Shown here: in pieces, positions 7,102 to 12,578 of the stretch
Layout: the number at the start of each line of letters is the position of its first letter
How positions within the stretch are numbered: the stretch's first letter is position 1
Source: JBGTBQ01 sp041749275
GTDB taxonomy: Bacteria; Acidobacteriota; Blastocatellia; Pyrinomonadales; Pyrinomonadaceae
Reading direction: 5' to 3'
Length of the DNA stretch: 16,854 nucleotides
NCBI GenBank assembly: GCA_041749275.1
Contig: JBGTBQ010000379.1
Span: 1 to 16,854, forward strand
Translations under genes and position numbers: made by a program
The notes under the pieces: model-generated
Seen by the model: the letters and a program-made list of their open reading frames with translations, nothing else
The model's database searches: none
What the model was told of the DNA's origin: nothing

Positions 7102-7326
7102 TCATGCGCTTCGCGGCTCGCCGAAGATTTCTTCATGCCAGCAGCGCACGCACCAACGGTGTCGCGCCGTGCGTTCTTCGAGCGTGAAGTCGGCGGAAGC
7201 GGGCAGACGCTTGACGACCTCGCGCTCCTCTTCGCTGAGTTCATACCACGCGCGCAGAGCGCCCTCGCCGCAACGCGGGCAACGGCCCTCGCCCTGACTG
7301 CTCGTCGCGTAATCGCCGTCAGGCAT
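7102..7326 (-). CDS. Small zinc-ribbon-like protein, function unknown
   Basis: 74 residues from the ATG at 7326. AAGGAGA lies six bases upstream of this ATG, which decides the start; a TTG at 7344 would place that ribosome site inside the gene. Two Cys pairs are visible, RCPRCGEG (about 16-23) and HRWCVRCWHEE (about 57-67), separated by a charged helical stretch (YELSEEEREVVKRLP). Four cysteines in C-x2-C...C-x2-C spacing suggest one structural zinc. No signal peptide, so it is cytoplasmic. I do not recognise a named family. It precedes the amidohydrolase gene by 73 bp on the same strand and may be the first gene of the minus-strand run, divergent from the M14 peptidase gene. A nucleic-acid or protein-binding adaptor is a reasonable but untested idea. 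Confidence 0.75.
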   Translation of the reverse strand: MPDGDYATSSQGEGRCPRCGEGALRAWYELSEEEREVVKRLPASADFTLEERTARHRWCVRCWHEEIFGEPRSA

Positions 7327-7379
7327 CGGATGTCTCCTTGTCAACGCATAGCCGCGCGCTCTCTATCACGCGAAAGAAT

Positions 7380-7409
7380 TTGAGAAACGTGCCGGGGGCG
7401 CGGTAATAT
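7380..7409 (+). promoter_or_regulatory. Candidate promoter for the M14 peptidase gene
   Basis: TTGAGA (7380-7385) and TAATAT (7404-7409) are separated by 18 bp, in the 131-bp gap between the divergent minus-strand zinc-ribbon gene and the peptidase start at 7458. The -10 box sits in the middle of an imperfect palindrome, GCGCGGTAATATCGCGC (7398-7414, symmetric except for three base pairs), which could be a regulator site or simply a GC-rich symmetry. No Shine-Dalgarno is obvious before the ATG at 7458. Evidence is positional and by consensus only. Confidence 0.35.
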
Positions 7410-7457
7410 CGCGCTGTCTTAGCACACCTGACCGGAAATAGAAAGCTTGCCTCCGAC

Positions 7458-10442
7458 ATGACGAAAAACGCCCGTCCGCTCGTCGCCGTAGCGTTGCTGC
7501 TCGTCTCTCTTTTCGCCGCCGCCGCCGCCGCGCAAGTCGCTCCCGACCGTTTCGACTTCTACACACGCGGCCCCTACCGCGAGAACGTGCCGCGTCCACA
7601 GAGCATCCTGCGTTACGACGTGGGCGACTTCCACACCAACTACGCGATGATGGAGCGCGTCATCGGCGCGATTGCACAGGCCGCGCCCGACCGTGTGCGC
7701 GTCTACGACATCGGGCTGACGAACGAGTACCGGATGCAGCACGTCGTCGCCATCAGCGCGCCGGAGAATATCGCGCGGCTCGACGAGATCAAGGCCAACA
7801 TGAAACGCTTGAGCGACCCGCGCGCGACTCCCAACGATGAGGCGCAACGCATCATCGCTCAAGCGCCGGTGCACGTCTGGCTCGCCTACACGATTCACGG
7901 CAACGAGTCGGCGTCGTTCGAGGCGATGATGCAGGTCGTCTATCAACTCGCCGCGTCGAACGAACCGGCGACGCTCGACATCTTGAAGAACAGCGTCGCT
8001 CTCATCAACGTCTGCTCGAACCCGGACGGCCACGAACGCTTTGTCACGTGGTACAACTCTTTCGGCGACGGCAACCCGGAGCCTTTCGCCGCCGAGCACG
8101 ACGAGCCGTGGTCGGTCTACGGGCGCGTCAACCGTTATCGCTTCGATTTGAACCGCGACAACATCGCCGTCTCGCAGGTCGAGACGCGCAATCTGCAACG
8201 CGCCTACCTCGAATGGAACCCGCAGGTCGCCGTTGACCACCACGGCCAGCCCTCGCAGTTCTTCTTCCCGCCCGCCGCGCTGCCCGTCAACCCGAACCTG
8301 CCGCCCGAACAGACCGAGCGCTGGCTCGCCGTCTTCGGTCGCGCCAACGCCGCGCAGTTCGACCAGCGCCAATGGGATTTTTACGTCCGCGACATCTTCG
8401 ATCTCTTTTATCCCGGCTATTGGGATTCGTGGCCCGCGCTGAACGGCGCGACCGGCATGACCTACGAGACCGACAGCGGCGGCTGGAAGGGCTTACGCTG
8501 GAAGCGCGATGACGACACGATTGTGACGATGCGCTCCGGCATCGCCAAGCACTTCGTCGCTTCGCTGACGACGCTCGCCACCGCCGCCGCGAACCGCGAG
8601 GCGCGCGTCGGCGATTATTACAAGTTCAAACAGACGGCGATTGAGGAAGGGAAGAGCGGAAAGATTCGCCGCTTCGTCATCCTTCCCGGCAAAGACCCCG
8701 GACGCGCCGCCGAACTCGTCGAGAATCTCGTGCGCGCCGGCGTCGAAGTGCAGCAGACGACCGCCGCTTTCCGCTCGACCCGCGCGCACGACTATTCGAG
8801 CCAGACCTCGCCCGCCACCGCGCGCGACTTTCCGGCGGGCGCATACATCGTTGACCTCGCGCAACCGCAGAAGCGCATGGCGAAGGCGCTGCTTGAAATG
8901 CACACGCCGCTCGACGCGGCCTTCGCGCGCGAACAGCTCGCGCGCTTCGAGCGCAACGAACGCCGCAGCTCTAATAAAGAAGGCTACGGCTTTTACGACG
9001 TGACCGCGTGGTCAATGCCGCTCGCCTTCGGCGTCGAGGCTTACTGGACGGAGGACGCCGCGCAACTCAACAACGTCATGCCTGTTGCTGTGCCGGCTCT
9101 GCCCTTACCATTCCGTGCTGATTACACGAGGTGGATAAATCAAGATGTAAGTTGGCATCTCAACAGCGATGGGACAAGAAGCGTTGCGGCGCAAGACAGG
9201 TCAGGCTCGCCGCCTACCGCCACCGCGCCATCTCTCGGCGGCGTCACGGGCCGCGCGCAGGTCGCGTACATTATCCCTTACGAGACGAACGGCGCGGCCT
9301 CGCTCATCTATCGTTTGCAGCGCGAAGACTACAAGCTCGCCGTGGCGACACGGACGCTCAATGCGGGCGGGCGCGACTGGCCGCGCGGCACGGTCGTCGT
9401 CCGCGTCTCGCGTAACCCCGGCAGCCTGCACGAGCGCATCGCGCGTATCGCGCAGGAAGCGGGCGTCACGGTCACCGCCGTCAACAGCGGCTTCACCGAG
9501 GCGGGCGACGTGTCCGTCGGCGCGGAGACGGTCGTCTCTTTGCGTAAACCGAAGATCATCGTCGCGGCGGACGAGGGCGTGAGCGTGACGGGCTACGGCG
9601 CGATGTGGTGGACGTTCGACCGCATGGGCGTGGATTTTACGCCGATGACGATTCAGGCCATCCGCTCGGCGCGGCTCGACGACTACAACGTCATCATCCT
9701 GCCGGACGGCTCGGCGGGCGGCTACTTCTCGCGCTTCGGCAAGCCGGGCGTGGACGCCTTGCGCGGCTGGGTGCAGCGCGGCGGCACGCTCGTCCTCATC
9801 AAAGGCGCGGCGGTCTTCGGCGCGCTCAAGGATGTGGGTCTGACGAGCGCGAAGCTCGTCGGCAGCGACGACGACGAACAGAAGCCGAGCGGCGGTGATG
9901 AAGAGAAACCGACCGCGACGCCGACGCCCACGCCAACGGAGACGGCATCGCGTCGTGTTCGTCAACAGCCCGCCGTCTCGACGCCGGAGCAGGAGCAAAT
10001 CTCCGCCACACAGACCGAGAAGATGGAAGGCGCGGCGCCCGACCTGCCGCCCATCGCCTCGCCCTCGGCGCGACCCGGCAAAGTCCCCGAAGCCGTCCCC
10101 GGCGCGATCATGCGCGCCACGCTGGATCGCACGACGCCTTTGACTTACGGCTACGAAGAGACGACGCTCCCCGTGCTGGTTGATTCGGCCTACTTCTTCC
10201 GCCCCTCGAAGGAGGGCACGAACGCCGTCATCTTCAGCGACGACGCAAAGCAGCCGCTCTACCTCGCCGGCTTCATCTGGCCGACGACCGAAAAACTTTT
10301 GCGCGGCACGGCCTACGTCATTGACGAGCCGACCGGCAAAGGCCACGTCGTCCTCTACGCCGAAGACCCCAACTTCCGCGCCATCTGGCGCTCGACGACG
10401 CGGCTGTTTTTTAACTCGTTCCTGTTTCAACCGATATTTTAG
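7458..10442 (+). CDS. Secreted M14-family zinc metallopeptidase, multidomain
   Basis: 994 residues. A signal peptide covers 1-26 (PLVAVALLLVSLFAAAAAAQ). The M14 carboxypeptidase-like domain covers about 50-370: zinc ligands in IHGNESAS (H147, E150) and VDHHG (H261/H262), substrate-binding NPDGHERF (188-195) and FDLNRD (229-234), and the catalytic glutamate in GMTYETDSGG (E337). Downstream, about 400-540 is a mixed alpha/beta region, and 600-800 looks like a glutamine-amidotransferase-like Rossmann domain (KIIVAADEGV..., YNVIILPDGSAGGY, LRGWVQRGGTLVLIKG), a combination known in large M14 proteins of environmental bacteria. A Pro/Thr repeat linker (about 803-860) separates it from a last beta-rich domain ending LFFNSFLFQPIF. 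Residues about 540-582 are unlike the rest in base composition. Role: probably breakdown of external peptides or peptidoglycan-type substrates; specificity is unknown. Confidence 0.92.
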   Translation: MTKNARPLVAVALLLVSLFAAAAAAQVAPDRFDFYTRGPYRENVPRPQSILRYDVGDFHTNYAMMERVIGAIAQAAPDRVRVYDIGLTNEYRMQHVVAISAPENIARLDEIKANMKRLSDPRATPNDEAQRIIAQAPVHVWLAYTIHGNESASFEAMMQVVYQLAASNEPATLDILKNSVALINVCSNPDGHERFVTWYNSFGDGNPEPFAAEHDEPWSVYGRVNRYRFDLNRDNIAVSQVETRNLQRAYLEWNPQVAVDHHGQPSQFFFPPAALPVNPNLPPEQTERWLAVFGRANAAQFDQRQWDFYVRDIFDLFYPGYWDSWPALNGATGMTYETDSGGWKGLRWKRDDDTIVTMRSGIAKHFVASLTTLATAAANREARVGDYYKFKQTAIEEGKSGKIRRFVILPGKDPGRAAELVENLVRAGVEVQQTTAAFRSTRAHDYSSQTSPATARDFPAGAYIVDLAQPQKRMAKALLEMHTPLDAAFAREQLARFERNERRSSNKEGYGFYDVTAWSMPLAFGVEAYWTEDAAQLNNVMPVAVPALPLPFRADYTRWINQDVSWHLNSDGTRSVAAQDRSGSPPTATAPSLGGVTGRAQVAYIIPYETNGAASLIYRLQREDYKLAVATRTLNAGGRDWPRGTVVVRVSRNPGSLHERIARIAQEAGVTVTAVNSGFTEAGDVSVGAETVVSLRKPKIIVAADEGVSVTGYGAMWWTFDRMGVDFTPMTIQAIRSARLDDYNVIILPDGSAGGYFSRFGKPGVDALRGWVQRGGTLVLIKGAAVFGALKDVGLTSAKLVGSDDDEQKPSGGDEEKPTATPTPTPTETASRRVRQQPAVSTPEQEQISATQTEKMEGAAPDLPPIASPSARPGKVPEAVPGAIMRATLDRTTPLTYGYEETTLPVLVDSAYFFRPSKEGTNAVIFSDDAKQPLYLAGFIWPTTEKLLRGTAYVIDEPTGKGHVVLYAEDPNFRAIWRSTTRLFFNSFLFQPIF
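9868..10035 (+). other. Low-complexity Pro/Thr/Glu linker coding region in the M14 peptidase
   Basis: This segment of the peptidase gene encodes an acidic stretch (DDDEQKPSGGDEEKP) followed by a Thr-Pro alternation (TATPTPTPTETAS) and Gln/Glu-rich residues. The codons for the TP run form a short near-tandem repeat (acgccgacgcccacgcc) that may vary in length between strains. It reads as a flexible, possibly extracellular hinge between the Rossmann-like and C-terminal domains. Confidence 0.7.
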
Positions 10443-10525
10443 AAAGGGCTGTGAGCCGTTTGCCAAACCAGAATCGGGAACGTTTCGATGGTTCGCGGCG
10501 GCGTACCCGACGGCCTTTGCCGTGG

Positions 10526-10553
10526 GCTAACAGCTAACAGCTAACAGCTAACA
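10526..10553. repeat. Four perfect tandem copies of GCTAACA directly before a start codon
   Basis: Copies start at 10526, 10533, 10540 and 10547. The unit contains TAA and has length 7, so TAA occurs in all three forward frames within the array (10528, 10535, 10542). The array ends two bases before the ATG at 10556. Short tandem heptamers of this kind are known as dispersed STRR-type sequences in several bacterial groups. No Shine-Dalgarno is present between the array and the ATG. Confidence 0.95.
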
Positions 10554-10555
10554 TC

Positions 10556-11041
10556 ATGTTTCTTGTCAAAGCGGCTTTCAACGAGCAGATGGAGTGTCGG
10601 GCAGGCGTGGAGCGTGTGCGGGAGTTCTTCAAAGAACTGCGGAACTTCGCCGAGTTGATGCCGGGCGTCGAGAGAATCACGTCGGAGGCCGAAGGGCTGG
10701 CGCGTTGGCTCATTCGCGCGGAGGCGCCGGTGGTCGGCTCGATCCGGCAGGTCTTCGCGGTCGCGCAGGCGGTTGACCTCCCCGGTCTCATCGAATGGCT
10801 GCCCGCGCCGGGCGAGGTGAAAAACTTCCTGCGCTACGAAGTCGAGTTCGAGGAGCGCGGCGCCATGACGCGCGTCGGAGTCCGCCTCTCCGTCGAAATC
10901 CGTCGCCAGAACGCGCGCGAACTGCACACGTTGGCCGGCCTCGCCGGAGAACGCCGCTTGAGCGGAGAGTTGCAAAAGGGAATCACGCACATGATGCGGA
11001 CATACTTGCAGCGGGCGCGGGCGCGGCTTGAGAACAACTGA
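10556..11041 (+). CDS. SRPBCC-like (START/Bet v 1 fold) protein
   Basis: 161 residues. The opening FLVKAAFNEQMECRAGVERVREFFKELRNFAELMPGVERI (2-41) matches the pattern of the SRPBCC / polyketide-cyclase-like fold: a beta strand, then a helix with V-x2-F/W-x-L, and the N/D-x5-LMPGVE turn. The later part has alternating strands (WLIRAEAPVVGSI, KNFLRYEVEFEERGAMTRVGVRLSVEIRR) and ends in a long helix (LAGERRLSGELQKGITHMMRTYLQRARARL), which would cover the hydrophobic cavity. The family binds hydrophobic small molecules or lipids, but the ligand is unknown here. It has no signal peptide, so it is cytoplasmic. The start codon follows the heptamer repeat array with no ribosome-binding site visible, so translation is either weak, leaderless or driven by an unusual signal. 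An alternative ATG at codon 12 would delete the first strand. Confidence 0.72.
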   Translation: MFLVKAAFNEQMECRAGVERVREFFKELRNFAELMPGVERITSEAEGLARWLIRAEAPVVGSIRQVFAVAQAVDLPGLIEWLPAPGEVKNFLRYEVEFEERGAMTRVGVRLSVEIRRQNARELHTLAGLAGERRLSGELQKGITHMMRTYLQRARARLENN

Positions 11042-11153
11042 CGAAACCATCGCCATGAATTATTCACCAAAACCTGTTGCGTGATAAGGGATGAGCAAGC
11101 TAAGTTGACGAGCAGGAGCAACCTTCAATCTCCTCGTATCGCACACCAGCCCA

Positions 11154-11236
11154 TAAGAGCGTGTCTACAAAGCCATGCGCCGTAGCTCCGTGAGGAGCGG
11201 AATGTTTATAGCCCGTGCTTTTTAGACATGCTCTAA
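11154..11236. mobile_element. 77-bp MITE-like palindromic element with TAA flanks
   Basis: Terminal inverted repeats GAGCGTGTCTACAAAGC (11157-11173) and GCTTTTTAGACATGCTC (11217-11233) match in 15 of 17 positions when one is reversed. Both ends are flanked by TAA (11154-11156 and 11234-11236), as expected for a 3-bp TNA target duplication made by IS5-type (IS1031 group) transposases. The interior has its own small hairpin, GCTCC-GTGA-GGAGC (11185-11198). No coding capacity. It is probably non-autonomous, mobilised by a transposase encoded elsewhere. The same TAA-GAGC start appears at the IS end at 11306-11312. Confidence 0.6.
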
Positions 11237-11305
11237 GCTTTCAGTCACGGGGATCAGCTTTCAGCAGTTTCACGCCCGCCTGCCCATGTTCGAGCACGTC
11301 TCTGA

Positions 11306-11395
11306 TAAGAGCCTATCCCAAAACTATGAGGCGGTAGAGTTGCAACGCAAAGGCGAAATAAATCAGCGCGATATACCTCTCAATCGGTGGTACGA
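11306..11395 (-). mobile_element. Truncated IS5-type insertion sequence end with transposase C-terminal remnant
   Basis: GAGCCTATCCCAAAAC (11309-11324), preceded by TAA, looks like the terminal inverted repeat of an IS5-type element. Read on the minus strand, the frame ends ...ERYIALIYFAFALQLYRLIVLG with its TAG stop at 11313-11315, inside the terminal repeat. Such a hydrophobic, Tyr/Arg-rich last helix, with the stop in the repeat, is the usual C-terminus of these transposases. Only about 25 codons remain; the rest of the gene and the other end are missing, with unrelated LacI regulatory DNA immediately beyond about 11395. It is a decayed fragment that cannot move alone. The family assignment is by resemblance, not by search. 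Confidence 0.5.
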
Positions 11396-11424
11396 AAAAA
11401 AGTTGCGCTGAAACCCAATCGGTG
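11381..11424. repeat. 9-bp direct repeat CAATCGGTG at the IS/LacI promoter junction
   Basis: CAATCGGTG occurs at 11381-11389 and again at 11416-11424, starts 35 bp apart. The second copy lies in the spacer of the LacI promoter. It may mark a small duplication linked to IS decay, or be a binding site for another regulator. Evidence is sequence identity only. Confidence 0.5.
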
Positions 11425-11431
11425 TTATAAA
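11403..11431 (+). promoter_or_regulatory. Candidate promoter of the LacI-family gene
   Basis: TTGCGC (11403-11408) and TATAAA (11426-11431) are separated by 17 bp. The expected transcription start, near 11438, lies inside the palindromic operator that follows, the usual place for a repressor to block transcription. The promoter abuts the truncated IS end, so IS decay may have created or altered it. No Shine-Dalgarno is present before the ATG at 11461. Confidence 0.5.
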
Positions 11432-11460
11432 ACGACCTGTTAACGTTATCAGGTCGTTTT
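11429..11460. promoter_or_regulatory. 32-bp palindromic operator abutting the LacI start codon
   Basis: An 11-bp perfect inverted repeat (AAAACGACCTG and CAGGTCGTTTT) encloses the core CTGTTAACGTTATCAG (11437-11452). Overall 30 of 32 positions are symmetric. The centre is C-G (11444/11445), as in LacI/CRE-type operators where the regulator's hinge leucine wedges into a central CpG. The last T is directly followed by the ATG. It overlaps the expected transcription start, which suggests autorepression; in RNA it could also form a stem directly before the start codon. Confidence 0.8.
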
Positions 11461-12522
11461 ATGAGTAAACATAGAGAGAGCAAACGTCCCGTCACACTCG
11501 CCGACATCGCCGCGCAGGCGGGCGTTGCGCCGATGACCGTTTCGCGTGTGCTCAACCAGAGCGGCTACGTTCACGTAGACACGCGCGAGAAGGTCTTGCG
11601 CGTGGCGCGCGCGTTGAACTACCGTCGCAACGGATTGGCGCGGGGACTGAAAAGACAGCGGACGGACACGGTCGGCCTCGTCCTCGGAGACATCGCTAAC
11701 CCCTTTGCCGCCGAACTCGCGCGCGGGGTGCGCGAGCGTCTGGAAGAGCGCGGCTACACGCTCTTCATCTGCATCAGCGAGTACAGTGTGAAGGAAGACC
11801 TCGCGGCCTTCGACTCACTCGCCGATCACCGCGTTGACGGCCTGATCGTTGCCACGCGCGCCAGCAAGCTCGGCAACGACCGCCTGTCGGAACTCATCGG
11901 GATGGGCATCCCCGTCGTCCTCATCGGTCGAGACTTCTGGCATCCCGGCGCCGACTTGGTTGCCGCCGATAATCACAAAGGCGGCTACGAGGCGACCGAG
12001 CACCTGATCTCGCTCGGCCATAAAAATATAGGTTTTATTGGCATAAAATTGACGAGCGGCATGGGCTTGAGAAGATTTCAAGGGTATCTGGAGGCGCTGC
12101 GCGACCACGGCCTCGCGGTCGAAGAGAATCTCATTGTCGGCGGGAGCGATGGCACGGACGAGCAGATGCCGGGCTACTCGACCGAGTCAATCGGCTACGA
12201 TGGCATGAGGCAGCTTTTGAAATTGAAGCGCCGCCCGACGGCGGTCTTCGCGCGCAACGACTTCACGGCGGTTGGCGCTGTGAGCGCGATCACGGAGGCG
12301 GGCCTCCGCATCCCCGAAGACATCGCCATCGTCGGCTACGACGACGTGCCGCTGGCCTCTCACACCTCGCCACCGCTGACGACCGTGCGCCAGCCGACCC
12401 GTGAGCAGGGGCGCATCGCCGCCGAGTTTCTGTTGCGCCGAATCGTGGCAGCACAGCCTCCGCCGCGCGAAGAGAAAGTCTTACAGTGTGAGTTAGTCGT
12501 CCGCGAATCCACCGCCGCTTGA
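11461..12522 (+). CDS. LacI-family transcriptional regulator
   Basis: 353 residues. The N-terminal helix-turn-helix is VTLADIAAQAGVAPMTVSRVLNQ (11-33), followed by a hinge NYRRNGLARGLKRQRTDTVGLV with the leucine (about 63) expected to enter the central CpG of the operator. The periplasmic-binding-like ligand domain follows (70-353): GDIANPFAAELARGVRERL, DGLIVATRAS, VVLIGRDF, DNHKGGYEATEHLISLGHKNIGFIG, AVFARNDFTAVGA, IAIVGYDDVPLASHTSPPLTTVRQP. Length and order are typical. It probably represses its own gene and the lyase, transporter and SDR genes downstream until a sugar acid or oligosaccharide binds. The TGA stop overlaps the possible TTG start of the lyase gene. The ATG at 11461 comes straight after the operator palindrome, with no ribosome-binding site. 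The effector cannot be told from sequence; uronate-type is inferred from the neighbours. Confidence 0.95.
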   Translation: MSKHRESKRPVTLADIAAQAGVAPMTVSRVLNQSGYVHVDTREKVLRVARALNYRRNGLARGLKRQRTDTVGLVLGDIANPFAAELARGVRERLEERGYTLFICISEYSVKEDLAAFDSLADHRVDGLIVATRASKLGNDRLSELIGMGIPVVLIGRDFWHPGADLVAADNHKGGYEATEHLISLGHKNIGFIGIKLTSGMGLRRFQGYLEALRDHGLAVEENLIVGGSDGTDEQMPGYSTESIGYDGMRQLLKLKRRPTAVFARNDFTAVGAVSAITEAGLRIPEDIAIVGYDDVPLASHTSPPLTTVRQPTREQGRIAAEFLLRRIVAAQPPPREEKVLQCELVVRESTAA

Positions 12523-12578
12523 TAGTTCGCGCGCGAGCCGCCGCATCCAGGGGAAAATCGTCCGGGGTTTTGATAGAT

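Larger units (their letters stand above)
11042..11460. other. Gene-poor intergenic strip holding mobile-element debris and a promoter
   Basis: About 420 bp without a convincing gene. In order it holds a featureless stretch (11042-11150), a 77-bp palindromic MITE-like element (11157-11233), two copies of AGCTTTCAG (near 11236 and 11257), the end of an IS5-type element (11309 to about 11395), a 9-bp direct repeat CAATCGGTG (11381 and 11416), and the promoter and palindromic operator of the LacI gene (11403-11460). It is lower in GC than the flanking genes. Open frames crossing it on the minus strand are not supported as genes. Confidence 0.8.

Noticed and set aside
7419..8372. Minus-strand open frame of 317 codons opposite the M14 catalytic domain
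   Set aside because: Covers the zinc-ligand region of the real gene in antisense; no motif and no ribosome site.
9201..10466. Long minus-strand open frame of 421 codons opposite the M14 peptidase
   Set aside because: Arg/Ala-rich shadow with no recognisable domain; the plus-strand reading has conserved catalytic and linker features.
10443..10525. Terminator after the M14 peptidase (GGCT-GTG-AGCC)
   Set aside because: The stem is only 4 bp with a 3-nt loop and a weak T tract, so it is not convincing.
10526..10553. Heptamer array as a CRISPR or attachment site
   Set aside because: Units are 7 bp with no spacers and no cas or integrase gene nearby.
11313..11555. Minus-strand 80-codon gene crossing into the LacI gene
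   Set aside because: Only the last ~25 codons look like a transposase; the rest is antisense to the LacI helix-turn-helix and operator.
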